64,000 nucleotides of DNA from Agelaius tricolor (lineage: Eukaryota > Chordata > Aves > Passeriformes > Icteridae). The notes under the pieces were generated by a model that saw nothing but the letters and a program-made list of their open reading frames with translations, searched no databases and was not told the DNA's origin. Made by a program: the position numbers and the translations under genes. The stretch spans positions 4,650,001 to 4,714,000 of the forward strand of contig JALJCS010000029.1 in NCBI GenBank assembly GCA_023055355.1. The letters are read 5' to 3'. Within the stretch, counting starts at the first letter, position 1; every line of letters starts with the position of its first letter. Positions 21,943 through 34,387 of this stretch are shown here, piece by piece.

Positions 21943-23261
21943 TCTCCTTTTTCTCTTCCTTCTCTTTCTGATCTTCCCACTCCTTTCCCCTCAAGGACAA
22001 GCTGAAGTTGGTGGCTCTGGTTTGGGGACAGATGACTGGGGAATGTTGACAACCAACCCACACAATCCTTCTGCATTAAGTTTAACTAAGCAGACCCCAA
22101 AGACCTTGAGCTGGGCTCAGCCCTGGCCTTGTGGCAGCGTTACCAACCCCAAGGGAGCACCTGGGGCGAGTCCAGGATCAGAGCATCACAAGGCTGACGT
22201 GGCAGGGTCCCTCTTTGAGGTGTAAATATTGAATATCCCAGCCAAGAGCAGTGCCAGGCAATGCCCAGCACGCTTTAGGCTGCTCTGAACTCCAATTATT
22301 TCATCCACCAGCCTCTCCTCCTCCCACATTCCGAAGCTTACAAGAGAAGGAGCTATTTCAACCCTAAAGGGGGCGTGAAGTGGCATTTCTGTTTTCCCAG
22401 GGTGGAACAGGGAACATTTCTGTTTTCCCAGGGTGGAATGAGGGAACATCCCATTGCCTGAAGGAGGTGGTGGAGCCAGGGAGAGGAATCAGGGACAGCA
22501 AATTGCATCTGCTGGCCCCAAAGTGGGCAGAGATGTGGCTGCTCATTACCCCAGCAGAGCTGAGCTGCCTGAATCCTCTGCCTGGCTCTGCCCTGCACAG
22601 CAATTTCAGGAGAAAGAATGATGAAAACTTAATGGGGAAGCAATGAAATATGACCAAAGTCTTGTAATGATGAAATATAATGACTCGTAATGAAGCAGAG
22701 GTGGGAGAAAAAATAAGCTCAATTCTTGTGAAACACAAATAAGAGACAGGAAGAGTGTGAGGAGGAAGGGGGGAGCGAGGGAGAGGAGAAAGGAAGCAGC
22801 AGCTGTAAATGACTTTTAACTTTTCCACTTCATGTTTTAAAACCAAAAAGCAATTACTGCCAGGCTGGCATTGCCTTTCTGCACATTAATTTCCTATTAT
22901 GAATAAAATTAATGAGTTTAGCAATCTCCTGGTCCTCACAGAGTTGTGCTCTCCATTATTGGTGTTAATCCTCCAGAGACTCTGACTCCAAAACTCGCTG
23001 CCATGGCCTGGTTTTGTGAAGTTAAAAGAAAAGAAAACAGAGATAAGGTGAGTGTGGAGATTCCAAGAAATGGAAAGTGATAACAAGGCTTGAGCAGAGT
23101 GAAGGGTGAAAGTAATTCTTTATTCACTGACCCCTGTGGTTACAACCAGTGGGACCTGATGAGGGGGATTCTTGCACTTTTGTCCCAGTGGAAATCAGGA
23201 ACCAAGGTCAAACCATCCCAAATCTTGCTGGGCAGATTTCGAGCTCCAGAGCTCAGCTTGA
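21943..23261. other. Unique non-coding stretch
   Basis: The stretch contains a two-copy duplication of CATTTCTGTTTTCCCAGGG (22384-22440). No exon is supported. Confidence 0.45.
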
Positions 23262-23391
23262 GGCCTGTTCCCAACCTTTCCTGCCCCTTTTCCTGCCCCT
23301 GTTCCCAACCTTTCCTGCCCCTTTTCCTGCCCCTGTTCCCAACCTTTCCTGCCCCTTTTCCTGCCCCTGTTCCCAACCTTTCCTGCCCCTG
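23262..23391 (+). repeat. 34-bp minisatellite, ~3.7 units
   Basis: TTCCCAACCTTTCCTGCCCC then TTTTCCTGCCCCTG repeats with a 34-bp period and no visible mismatch. Confidence 0.95.
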
Positions 23392-23859
23392 GGCTCTTGG
23401 CAGCTGCAGCTCTCACCTCCTGGCACGGCACAGAGCTGTAACCCCTCCAAAGGTGCTTCCTTGCATACCAAGGCACCACTCCAAGCTGCCATCAGCTCTC
23501 CCAGGTCCATTTGTGCTCCTGACCTTCACCAAAGGCTACAGAATTCCAAGAGCAGAGTCCCTGGAGTGGGAATCACTGCCTGCCAGGGCAATGCAGGAAG
23601 CTGGGAGGACACAGCTGAGCAATGGGGAGCACTGAAGGAATTCCTTAGTTTGCTTTGCTTGATTAAACTGTTTTTACCTCAACCAACAGGATTTTGACCC
23701 TCAGATAAAAATCTCTTTAGCCCTGTCTGGGTGGGCTCTGTGCCCCCAGCCTAACCCACAGCAGAAGGTGGCTTCATTCCCATCATGAGGCCATTCTTGT
23801 GAGCAAAATCAGCTCATCCCAGTTGGAACAGGGGCAGATTGCTCCTGGAGGGCAGCTAT
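23392..23859. other. Unique non-coding stretch
   Basis: No feature is recognised. Confidence 0.4.
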
Positions 23860-24400
23860 TGGTGCTAGGATCCCCTGTGTCTGGGAAGAATGATGCACAG
23901 AACTCCATGATATCAGATGGCTAATTAATTACTTTATTATACTATATTATACTATATTACAAATACTAAAGAGAACTTGTGACTGTCGCTGTCGAGGCAG
24001 TCACGACATACAAGCAGTCTCAGTTGGCAACACTTTATTATTGAATATGGCTGATTTTTATACACTTTTCAATTGTTTATCTTTCTTCTATCTTTACTAT
24101 TGGCCACAATAAATCAACATAATACTGTTGGTGAGAAGTTATAGTGACTTAATTAACTTTCTAAAAATGTTTCATTCAGCTGCAAAGTTCTTCTATCTTT
24201 CTTCTTTCGGTCTCTTTGGCTACAGCCTTGGAGAGAGCTCCTTATCAGTTTCTTCTACTTCTCAGCTTCTTCTCGCTCCTTTAGCTAACAGGCCCACTGT
24301 TGGCCCCTTCCATATGTGACTGTCTGCTGACAGCCAGGACACAGCTTTGTGGGATTGGCCAAGGGTAACCACCTGCAAGTGCAACCCAAAATCAGTAGAA
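23860..24400 (-). mobile_element. LTR B-related LTR interrupted by a second LTR
   Basis: From TGGTGCTAGG to about 23986, the plus strand is a reversed LTR B-like 3' part (GGCTAATTAATTAC, TATACTATATTA). The same kind of sequence resumes at about 24321 (GTCTGCTGACAGCC), matching the order seen at 6940-6975. A different LTR lies between. The outer right boundary is uncertain. Confidence 0.55.
23984..24314 (-). mobile_element. Inner LTR, inverted, nested in the above
   Basis: Read on the minus strand it has TATA (reverse of TTTTTATAC near 24056) and AATAAA (reverse at 24034-24039), then a CGTGACTGCCTCGACAGCGACA-like end. The nine bases TGTGACTGT occur on both sides (23978-23986 and 24315-24323), as expected for target duplication plus local overlap. 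The ends are therefore uncertain by a few bases. Confidence 0.6.
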
Positions 24401-24734
24401 TGAATATGTGTGAACCTATTGTGAAATTCCATGTATATGGATCATTAAAGGAGATTAAAAAAGGATCTGGAGTTCGCAGAAGCACGAATGTCATTTTAAG
24501 GGGAGTGATCTCCACATGCATCCAGCACTGTAACAAACATACCAGATTTACAACTTCCACAACAGTTGTGGAGTTTGTTTTCTTTTTCTGCAATTCACAC
24601 TCCTGGGAGGTATTCCTGCCCCAGCCAGCAGTGTGGGACAGGCACAGGACACAGGGCTGGGGCACTCAAACCTTCATCCATGCCCACAGCTCACCAGGGC
24701 AAGGGCTTGGCATCACACTGTTGGGAAGGATGAC
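24401..24734. other. Unassigned stretch between retroviral pieces
   Basis: It may be retroviral internal sequence, but no motif supports a call. Confidence 0.3.
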
Positions 24735-24842
24735 AGTTTGACAAGGTCTCACAGATGTTTAGCAGAAAGATTTTTGAATGTAGAATTTGAAGAAGGAATA
24801 GAAATGGAAGCAAGTTTTGATATAGAAGAAAAGAATTGCTGA
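24735..24842 (+). mobile_element. Endogenous retrovirus internal remnant
   Basis: The stretch shares GAAATGGAAGCAAG and its surroundings with 19785-19810. A short open frame ends at 24842. It is an isolated fragment with no adjacent 3' LTR in the same orientation. Confidence 0.35.
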
Positions 24843-27689
24843 GCCAGTGTCACTGGCTAACCAAGGAGGCAAAGGGTGTGTGAGTTAGAAGGGGTTTTTA
24901 TGGCTTAGAGCAAAGGATAAACCCACCCCAAACAAGATGTTTTTACCAAGCACAAAGAGAGCACAGGCAAACAAGGCTGCCAATGTTGCAAGTAAAGATC
25001 TCAGAATTTTTTTCTGCAAGAAAACTGAAAAACAACTTTTAGCTTCCACTGCAATGTACTACTGGGGAGCAGCTCACAGCTGCACGACCCTCTATTCCAT
25101 GGGATTTCACTTGCAGCCTCCTCTCCAAATCGTGGGCAGGATGAAGAGCTGAACAGCCTGAGCCTGAACAAGGACTGGGCTTTCTAAATAACCTCAGAAC
25201 AGGACTTTTAACCCAGTTTCAATGTCAGCAGCACGGCACTGTCCTTAAATCCCATGTCCTCACCACAGAGATGTTTACCTCTGTGAAGTGAACAAGCACA
25301 GCACAGATCCTTCATGGATCACAGCACACAAACACATTTTCTTTACAATCCCTTCTGGGCAGAGGACTCCTGATATAAAATCCCCGAGTTCACCAGGCAG
25401 TGGCAGGTTTAAGTCACCTCCTTTGTCCTCTCTGCACATTAGCATTTAAAACCTACAATAAAGAGGCTGAGAGGGCAACTTGATTAAAAACATGTTTTAC
25501 ATTTGTTCGAGATCTTTATATTGTACTTTCTGCTCAGATTTAAACACCACTCATGCTCTCAAACGCTGTTTTTTCTTTCAGACAAATTGTCTGCTTCCCT
25601 CAGCTCTGTTATTTCCTGATGGCATGGAAATTTCACAGCATCCCAGATGCCACACTCCCAGATGTCACCTGTTATAGGTCCCAACCCTGAATAAATCCAG
25701 ATTGGCACTGACTGGTAGCAGTGGGGTAATGGCACGAGCTGAGTTTGCTGAGGATCAATCCCAGTGTGAACAGAAAGGTCTCTACAGCCAGAAATTCCCA
25801 CTCCACTGTTTTTGCTGGAAATGGGAGCAATTTCTCAGCTGCAGAGCCCAGAGTGGGTGGTTTGAGACACCCTGGTGGTCCAAGGTGTGGAGTGAGGATT
25901 TCAGAAGGTTTCAGCTGCCACACCACCACTTCTCATCAGCTCTGATCTATTGATGAAAGCGTTTAAAGCTCACAAAGCCTGAATTTCCATGGACATCTCT
26001 GCTGGAAAATGTCTTTTCCTTCCCCCCTGGGAAGCAGAGTGCTCAAACAGGAGGCAAGATGAGAGCTGGGTTTCATCCACAGAAAATCACAATTCAAATC
26101 CCAGTGACCAGGAATGCTCTGTTTTACCCAGGAAAGCATTCCAGGGAGGATTCCAGGACATCCCAGCTGCTGCAGAGGGTGGATCATGCCAGGGGCTGTA
26201 GCTCCTTCTGGTATTGCTGCTCCTCCTTTTCAGTCCCTCTGCAAAGAACCAACAGATAGCAAAAAAAAAAAAAAAATCATTGCACCAAATGCACCAAAAT
26301 ATCCATTTAAAGCTTTGGCTGCACAAAGGAAATAAAAGTGAAAATAAAATGGAAATATAAAAAGTGGGGAAAGGAGTGAGGAAGCCTCCCACGAGCAGCA
26401 CACTCTTGTTCTTTTCCATTTCCAGAGGTCAAATGCTGCTTTTATTCCTGGAAATGCCATCATGTGCCAGCCACAGTCTGGGTTTCAGACAGGATGCCAA
26501 AATTTGACTTTTCTGCTAGAGAGACACTCAGTTTTTTATCCTGTGCAGCAAAAGTTTGTCCCAAATGTTCTTGTGCCCTGTGATTCTGGACTGAATTTAA
26601 TGGGAATAAGGAATTCAAAGCAATCTGCATGTTTGTCTTCCTTAGGGTCAGCCCAGAAATCTCTAATGATGATAAATTAATACAGAAGATTCTGCTGTGC
26701 TCATCAGGGGAGGTTTGAAACATTGCAAACCAAAGCAAAATGAACTCTATCCCCCAGAAATCATTGCCATCCTCGGGTAACCGTTCCACCCAGCCCACGG
26801 TAAAAGAGAAGAATCCTGTACTTCTGAGCAGAACCTGAGTTTGGAAAATGGGGATTTCAACTCCAGGGAAAATGTGGAAGGAGTTTTAGTGCCCAGGTGC
26901 TGCTCCTGTGAACAAACCTGGTGCCTTCTCCTGCCTTTCTTTAGGGAAGGAGCCCTGATTGTTTCTCTCCCTCTGCAGCTTCCTTACACTTGAGGGGCTG
27001 AGATTTGGTCTAACTGCAATTTACTGCAATTTTAAACCCTATTACCCCCTCAGCATGGTGCTGTATAAACCCAAGGCAGGGCTTTTAATTTTCCAGACAA
27101 AGGTATTATTTGAGCTCCTTTCATGGCCTAATTATTACTTGGCAAATATCATGTTGTGATGAGCATTTATGGATAATTCTCAGATAATACCTAATTATAT
27201 GCTTAATTCTCATAATGATGGGAAAGCCTCAAATATTCAGAGTCCAGATTTTTTAGACTATCTCAGAACTCCTTATATTCCAAAGCACTTGTAAGTTGAG
27301 GATTTATCTTGGGGTTTTTTGGGTATTTTTTACTATTTCTAGCATGTAAAACAGCTTCTGCTACAGTATCTCCCACTGCTCACTGGAATTTGGATTCACA
27401 GGTAGGCTTGGGCAGCTTTGAACTTCTGAGTGACCTGACATAGCTCTAAACCTGATTAACTCACCAGATAGCCTGAGCCTGGGGATAATTTATGTGCCTG
27501 AGCAGGCAGACCTTTCAGGGAATGTACTCCCAGGGAAAATGTCTCTGCTAAATGGACAGCCAGGCTTGACTCCATTGAAATTCCTAATTTTCAAAAGCAC
27601 ATGATGGCACAGGCAGGGCACCAGGAGAAATGGCTGCTGGGGAGAACTCAGTTCTGTTTCTCTCAGTCCTCGTGGATTTATTTCTGCTC
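24843..27689. other. Unique non-coding stretch
   Basis: This is a long single-copy region with short random frames on both strands and a poly-A run at 26260-26276. No exon, RNA gene or retroelement is recognised. Confidence 0.5.
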
Positions 27690-27860
27690 CTGCAGAATGC
27701 CCAGGGTGCGGCTGCCCCGTCCCTGGCACTGCCCAGGCCTGGGCTGGATGGAGCCCTGAGCATCCTGGGCTCAGGGAAGGTGTCCCTGCCCAGGACAGGG
27801 GGCTGGAATTGATCTTTAGGGTCCCTCCCACCCCAAACCAGGCTGGGATTGTGTGAAGAG
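27690..27860 (+). mobile_element. CR1 LINE, 3' fragment
   Basis: The sequence has the plan of the CR1 3' end: CTGCCCCGTCCCTGG, a CTGGAATTGATCTTTAGGG-like step and CAAACCAGGCTGGGATTGTG at the end. It is 5'-truncated. Minus-strand frames over it are spurious. Confidence 0.7.
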
Positions 27861-28004
27861 CTGCACAGAGCCCAGCCCCAAACACAAACTTTTGTTTGCT
27901 GGGCCCAGACCTTCATTCATTAAAGCCCCTCTGCCACCCCAAATGCAGTTTGGTATTAACAGGTGAGGAGGTCTCTGGTGTTGAGATGACCCTGAGGGGT
28001 TGGA

Positions 28005-28565
28005 AAATCTCTTTTTCCCAGCCCCAGACTGAAGAAGAAGCCAGGATTCCTTGGTTCTCATTCTCAAGGTCGTTTATTTTCTGTTATCTATAACATTCTT
28101 TCTCTGACCTGCTGAGATCTGTCCAGCAGGTCGGGTTGAGGCACACTGGTGTTGGCTTTTTATACTAAAAACTACCTGTACTTCATTTACAATAATGTTC
28201 AAATACCTATCACCTATATCAGACAGTCTGTCTCTACTCTAAACCAATCCAAAAGTGCCACCATCACAGCAGAAGATGGAGGCCAAGAAGGAGAGGAAGG
28301 ACAGGACATGCCCAGATTCCTCCATCTTGCCCCCTGAACCACCGTTCTAAAAACCCCAAAATTCTACATTTTCACCCTGTGATAAATTCACTATCAATCC
28401 ACTCAAACCCTTGTGGCTTGTACATCTTCATACAAAGTTGGGAATTGTTTCCATGGGTTAAAATCAAAGGCACAGGTGGTTTTGACTCTGTGCCAAGGTC
28501 TCTGAGCCCCCTGCCAGGGTCTGGAGTCCTCCAGGGCAGCCAGAGGAATGTCCTGGGTTCCAACA
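28005..28565 (-). mobile_element. LTR family E, inverted
   Basis: The sequence matches 58569-59157 along its length, sharing CATCTTGCCCCCTGAACC, TTTTCACCCTGTGATAA and TTTATACTAAAAACTACCTG. On the minus strand it starts TGTTGGAACCC, has a TATA box (reverse at 28157-28165) and AATAAA (reverse at 28073-28078). Target duplications were not found. Frames over it are not genes. Confidence 0.75.
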
Positions 28566-30378
28566 ATCAGGTAACAAACAGTCCTGCCTCTCCCAGCAGA
28601 GACTGGAGACACAATGATTAATTCACTGCTGGCTGCCTGGGTAAATGGCTACATAAATACAGGAGAAATGGTGCCTCGACAAGACAATCAGACTCTGCTA
28701 TCTGGGCAGACAGGGAAACACAGAGATACCTGAGAAAGCGAGGGGAGATTGTCAGGGCTGCTCTGAATGGAGCAAAAGTGCTGACAGGGACCAGCAGCGA
28801 GAACAAAAGATGTTCAGAGCAGCCCTGGAGCTCCCTCCAAACCCTGGCAACGTGACTGCAGCTAAATCCCTGTTTTAATTTTAATCCCTGTAATAATTTT
28901 AATCCCTGTTTTAATTTGAATCCCTGTGTTTTATAATTGTTAGTGAGCCTAATCTGGTGAACATAAAGATTCGTGCAAGGCCACAGCTGGTTTTGTCCCC
29001 TCCTGGTGTGGCCTTGTGCAAGGGGATGAAAGGAAAGTGGGAGAATGTGGCTGAAAACACACAATTGCTGTGTTGAAACACAATTGTGCTTGAAACACAC
29101 AATTTGTGTCTGAGAAGAAAACACACAATGTCCTTGAAACACACAATTTGTGTCTTGGTTCCAGTGGCAGCACCACCTTGCACTCCAGCAAGTGGCTGCC
29201 TATCTCTCAGCCTTGATTTACCCCTGCAAAATGAGTTTAACAGACTTCTTCATGAAGTAGTCTCAATTAATTAGCATTTGTAAAACTGCTCTGAGATTCC
29301 CAGATGAAAGCCTGGCCTGGAATGGCAAATTGCTAATGATAATTAATAGTTGTTCATGGTCTCTTTACAGAATTTCAAATTATTTTCTGAGGGGGAGTAA
29401 GTGGGGATGGAGGCTCTCAAGGCAGAGATCACTCAAGAACCCCAGGACAGCCATACCTTGCTGCTGCTCCTCCTTCCTTCCTTCCTTCCCAGGATGAATG
29501 GGGAGAGCTTTAGCAGAGGAAGGGGAGGTGATGAAGGCTTCTGGATTCACCACAGGGGCAGGGGGAGAGAGGCAGGAGGGGATGAGCAGGGCAATTCCAC
29601 TCCCCCCTCAAAGGGATGCAAAGGCAGCCCTAATTAAACAGATGCTCTTGATAATGCTCTGACAACTGTCCCTGCTTTAATTTGCTTCACAGTAAAGATT
29701 AATATAACAACACAACACTGCTTTACAAGGGGAGAAAAGGGAGCTGAGCTAATAAAAGGCAGTAGCTTACACGGTATATTATTGCTTTTCTTTCTGCTTG
29801 TCTAGCGAATATTTACCTCCTCTGGGAGCAGTTTTCATATTTATTTGATCTCTCCTCCCAGCTAAAGCTGACTTTGTGGTACATTGCAACAGGATTAATG
29901 CCAGGGCCAAGGTGCACAGACATGTCAGGGGTCTCCATGGAGATTGTGCAGCCTCAGGGAAGGTCCTGGTGGTGCTGGAACCAGCAGAGCTGTGAAACAC
30001 CAGCAGGGCATGAATTCCAGGCTTGTATAGCAGGAAACTCCTGAAGCAGCAGCAGGAAGATGGGAGATGGTTTTCAGGCTGATCCTTGGACCAAAGCAGG
30101 AGTTTCTCCATGCTGGCAGGACAAGCATGTCCTACCAGCACCAAAAATCAGATTTTTTCTGATTCTTAATGTTGATTTCAGGCAACTTCTTTTCATCCTG
30201 GTTTTGGAGCTGTGACTGTTCCTGTCCACTGCCTGCAGTGAGCCAAAACCCCAAATGTCCAAGTAGTAAATAGAAAGAATCACGCAACAACCTCATAAAC
30301 TTGAAGGGTGCAGCAGGAACAACCAAGTTAGGACAATGCCTGGTCCATGCCCTGGTTGGAAAATAGGAGATAACCACC
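28566..30378. other. Unique non-coding stretch
   Basis: Apart from the AAACACACAATT repeats at 29056-29156 there is no recognisable feature. Confidence 0.45.
29056..29156. repeat. Short imperfect tandem repeat
   Basis: GAAACACACAATTTGTGTCT recurs twice with two related shorter copies (AAACACACAAT). The CACAATTGTG core is palindromic. Confidence 0.7.
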
Positions 30379-31478
30379 TGTCCTGGATTGCCAAGCACAT
30401 TGTGTCCTGTTTGCCATGTGTATGGCAGCTGGCTTCTGCTCAGTGGGCAGTTTGCCTTATCTCTTCCACACCCACTCCTCCCTCTGGGAGACACCTGCTG
30501 ATAACAGCTATGGAATGTCCCTGCATGGCTGATAAGAACTACAGCATCCCATTGGGAGATGTGAGCCCAGAGGGAGGAGCCAAGCATTCCTACCTGGATA
30601 TAATCTGGAGATTCTGGAACACCAGCCAAGCATTCCTACCTGGATAGAATCTGGAGATTCTGGAACACCAGCCAAGCATTCCTGCCTGGATATAATCTGA
30701 GATTCTGGAACACCAGCCAAGCATTCCTGCCTGGGTATAATCTGGAGATTCTGGAACACCAGCCAAGCATTCCTGCCTGGATATAATCTGGAGATTCTGG
30801 AACACCAGCCAAGCATTCCTGCCTGGATAGAATCTGGAGATTCTGGAACACCAGCCAAGCATTCCTGCCTGGATATAATCTGGAGATTCTGGAACACCAG
30901 CCAAGCATTCCTGCCTGGATATAATCTGGGGATCCTGGAACACCAGCCAAGCATTCCTGCCTGGATATAATCTGGAGATTCTGGAACACCAGCCAAGCAT
31001 TCCTGCCTGGATATAATCTGGAGATTCTGGAACACCAGCCAAGCATTCCTACCTGGATATAATCTGGAGATTCTGGAACACCAGCACGGCTTCTGCACTG
31101 GATTTCCCAGAGGAACAGCAGCTGCCTCTTGCCCTGGATCTCCAGAGGCAGAGACTGCACCTTTCTCCAGGATCCCTGCTCCAGCAGAACCAGCCCTGGC
31201 ACTGCAGGAGGGCTGAGCCACAATTCCAATGGTTCTGCTGCCAACAGCCTGACCCACAGGGTGTCAGGCTGGGTTCTGACTCTGGCAGTGCTGTTTTAGT
31301 TCACTGCATTGTTTATTTTATCTTTTTATTTTCTTCCCTATTAAAGAACTGTTATTTCCTGCTCCCATATTTGTTGCCTTAGAGCCCCTTAATTTAAAAT
31401 TTATGAAATTCAGAGGGAGGGGGTTTACATTTTTTCCATTTTAGAGGAGGCTCCTGCCTTCCTTAGCAGACACCTGTC
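30379..31478 (+). mobile_element. LTR family C with large VNTR
   Basis: The LTR starts TGTCCTGGATTGCC and ends near TTAGCAGACACCTGTC. The outer parts match the copies at 1-788 (inverted), 9388-10120 and 47213-47690. The extra length comes from an internal 46-bp array of about 11 units. ATTAAAG at 31340 is a plausible polyadenylation signal. A minus-strand open frame of 249 residues is translation of the array. It is followed at once by LTR F. Confidence 0.8.
30581..31085 (+). repeat. 46-bp minisatellite, ~11 units
   Basis: CAAGCATTCCTGCCTGGATA starts at 30581, 30627, 30673, 30718 and so on; one unit lacks a G and is 45 bp. Interior units are nearly identical, while edge units carry the variants TACCTGG and TATAG. 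Confidence 0.97.
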
Positions 31479-31482
31479 ATCC

Positions 31483-31868
31483 CATATGTGTCTGGAACTA
31501 GGATAAGATTGGAAAATTAAAGCTGCCTTCACGTGGCTCTGATAAAGTCTAAGGAGTGTGGATGTGACAGTCTGGTCAGAGAGAAGGAAAGCTAGATAAA
31601 TTTTCCCATTAATTGGTCTGGGAAGCTTTAGGGAGCTGGAGAGAAACAATGATAGTCAAATATTAAAACAATATGCAGGTGATGTTTGTAATAAGTTCTT
31701 TTCCTCATAAAGATGGTGTCTTAATTAACCAATCATGTGAAATGTGTTGATTAAATGACCAATCAGGTCCACCTGTGGTGAACTGAGGTATAAAAAGGAA
31801 TGAGTTCCTAATAAAATTATTATTAGCCTTCTGAAAATGCATGGAGTGTGTCACTCATTTATCTGTGT
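31483..31868 (+). mobile_element. LTR family F
   Basis: The 3' half matches 47780-47928, sharing GACCAATCAGGTCCACCTGT and the TATA region. It has CCAAT (31757-31764), TATAAAAA (31789-31796) and AATAAA (31810-31815). The 5' half is more diverged. It begins directly after the LTR C end. Confidence 0.65.
31757..31815 (+). promoter_or_regulatory. CCAAT, TATA and polyA signals of LTR F
   Basis: CCAATCAGG, TATAAAAA and AATAAA occur in the normal order for an LTR promoter and R region. The same set occurs at 47824-47881. Confidence 0.45.
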
Positions 31869-34387
31869 AATTTCTGACTCAGTGGTGGACTCACAAGAAG
31901 AGCTGGGCAGAGCAGCTCAGCTCAAGGAGGGCAGGGTGAGCAATGTGCAAGTGTCCAGATTTGTGGTTCTGGAGGTCAGCTGCAAAAAGGGACTGGCCTG
32001 CTGCTCTTGTCCTGTAGGTTTCAGCTCACTGCAGATCAGAAATCATCACAGCTGGGCACAAATTCTCCCTCTGGCACACCCAGAGGGAATTCCTGAGCTC
32101 CTGGGAAGGTGTCAGGCCTTCTGTGCTCACACTTAATTCCCAGATCTGCACTGAATGAGCTCAACATGAGAACAGCTGGGCTTCCTTTCCTGTGTGCACT
32201 GTGCCAGACTGTCACACCACCTCCTCTGGCCATCCCAAGCATGGACCCCAACCCCAGGGATGTGGAGCACCCAAATCTCCATCCAGCATCACCACCTCGA
32301 GACACAGCGTGACACAGGGCAGGATATTAAATAGAAACTCCCAAGTTGCTCTTCACTTTGATAACCACTCAGAGCAGGTTGTTAAATATTAAATCATCCT
32401 TAGCTGAGCAACATTCATGTTTGCCCAGCTTGAATTACACAGCAAGAAAGAAACCAAGCTCTTCCAAGAGGGAGAGCTGTCTCCAGGATCCACAGGTGAT
32501 TTTAGATCTTTTTTTGTTCGGGGCATTCAAAAAAGAACCTTTCCACAAACAGGAACAGACTGTTCCACTTTTTAAAATAAATTCATGCCTGAATATTCTT
32601 CTTCTAATGTTCTGTGCGGCCCAGGAGCCTGGCCATGAGAAGAGAGAGGGAGAGCCCCCCTGCATGAATTATCATCCAAATCCAGCTTTTTGTGAGGGAG
32701 CCTGGTTCTGCTGCCCAGTGCCTGCACTGAAATAGCCTGCAGAGATGATTTGGCACCTCTGCAAGTCCTGCCTGTCACTGCTGCCTGTGCTCTTCCCTGT
32801 CAGCTGCTTCCCCAAGCTGCTCCCTGCCTGTGGAGCTCCTCCTGGCAGGTTTTACCCTGAACACAGCCTGGGGTGGGCTTAGCTTTAAACTTAGCTTAGC
32901 CACAGCCCTGGGTACAGCTCTGCACCTCCAAATCAGACAGGAGCAGGACGTCGAAGTGTCTGTGTCACAGAGCTTTGCTCCCACCCTTTGTTACCTACTG
33001 TTCAACCATTTAATATTTGAGAGCTCTATTTGTTGTGCAATTTGTGGAGCTGTTTATGGTGCAGAAGCCCTCAGACAATGAGCTGAAGGAAAGAGCAGGA
33101 GCTGGCAGCTGTATACGCTGCCCTTTGTTGGGATTAATGAGCCTTGTTTGCTTTCTGCCTTTTTCCAGCTCTCCGAAATGTCACACGTCACCCAGAGTGC
33201 CTGACCAAAATCACATCCTCAGCCTCACCCCATATCCACCCCCCACACCTGGCTGTCCTCATCCCCAGCCTGACTTTTCACCCCAAAACCCTTTCCACTG
33301 CTGGACCTTGGAGTGGAATCTCAAAATATTTTCCATGCTGGCCGCTGCAGTTTGACTCAGTTTGAGGGGTGATGATCACCAGTACCATGATCAGAGCCAG
33401 AGCTGCTACACCTGGTGGGTCAGCAGCACACAGACATCCACCACAGCTGGAATTGTGTGCAGGACAAAACTCTGGAGCTGTGAGGTTCCCTTGGTCCCTG
33501 CTCTCAGACAGGGACGAGGCTGTGTGTGCCTGCTGGAATCACCAGGGATGGACTGATGGACAAACTCCAGCCTGCTCTCATATTTGGCAATTTCCTGACA
33601 GCTCCAGGCTCTCTGCTCATCCAAGAGCTGTCCCCAGCACTCCCCACCCCCAGCATCTCCAGTTGTCCCTTTCCAGTGTCCAAACTTGTCCCAGCTCTGA
33701 TGTCCTGGTGAGGAAGAGGAGCTTCAAACAACCATCCTGCCCCAGGCACAGCCCTGCTGAGAGCAAGAGTCAGCCCAGGACTGCAGGAGCAGCTGAATTA
33801 TTTAATTGCTCCCTGAAACAGGTGGCTGAGGTGGTCTCTGGACAGCAACAACCCTGGCCAGAGCTCATTATTCATACCCTTGCTAGGGGTGCCAAAGAGG
33901 CACTCAGAGGTTAATGATAGAATGTCCATGGCCCTTCCCCTTCACAGATGATTTTTTCCTGCTCCAAACCTCCCCCTCTCACTGCAGCCAGGCTGAGTCA
34001 GAGCCTGCAGGAATCCAAGCCCTTGTGGGGGCTGACTCACAGCCTCCCACATGCCCAGCACCCAGAGCTCTCAGCCAGCACTGGGAACAGAGCTCTGGGT
34101 GCTCCACCACAGCCTCCATGGCTGGGAAGGCCTGAACCAGTTCCTCAGGCCTTTTTTTAGCAACACTTGAATGCCTGTCTCCCTCCAGACAATTGTCCTG
34201 TGTCTCCAGGTGGGCTGGATCCTTCAAACCTCTCCTGCTCGTGACCTGTCAGGGGGTGGTGGCCTTGAGTGCAGCTCAGCTCAGCCCTGTGGGATCCATC
34301 CTGGCAGCCCTCCTGTCCCAGGGCAGCTCCAGGTCTGACAGGGAACAGACAGGAAAGATGCACAGGGACTTTTTACGTGGGTGCTAA
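31869..34387. other. Unique non-coding stretch
   Basis: This is single-copy sequence. Several short frames of 60-180 residues exist on both strands, but none shows a domain or exon borders. Confidence 0.5.

Noticed and set aside
30508..31257. 249-residue frame with an internal repeat on the minus strand
   Set aside because: It crosses the 46-bp VNTR of LTR C; parallel frames exist in other phases and in the copy at the window start.
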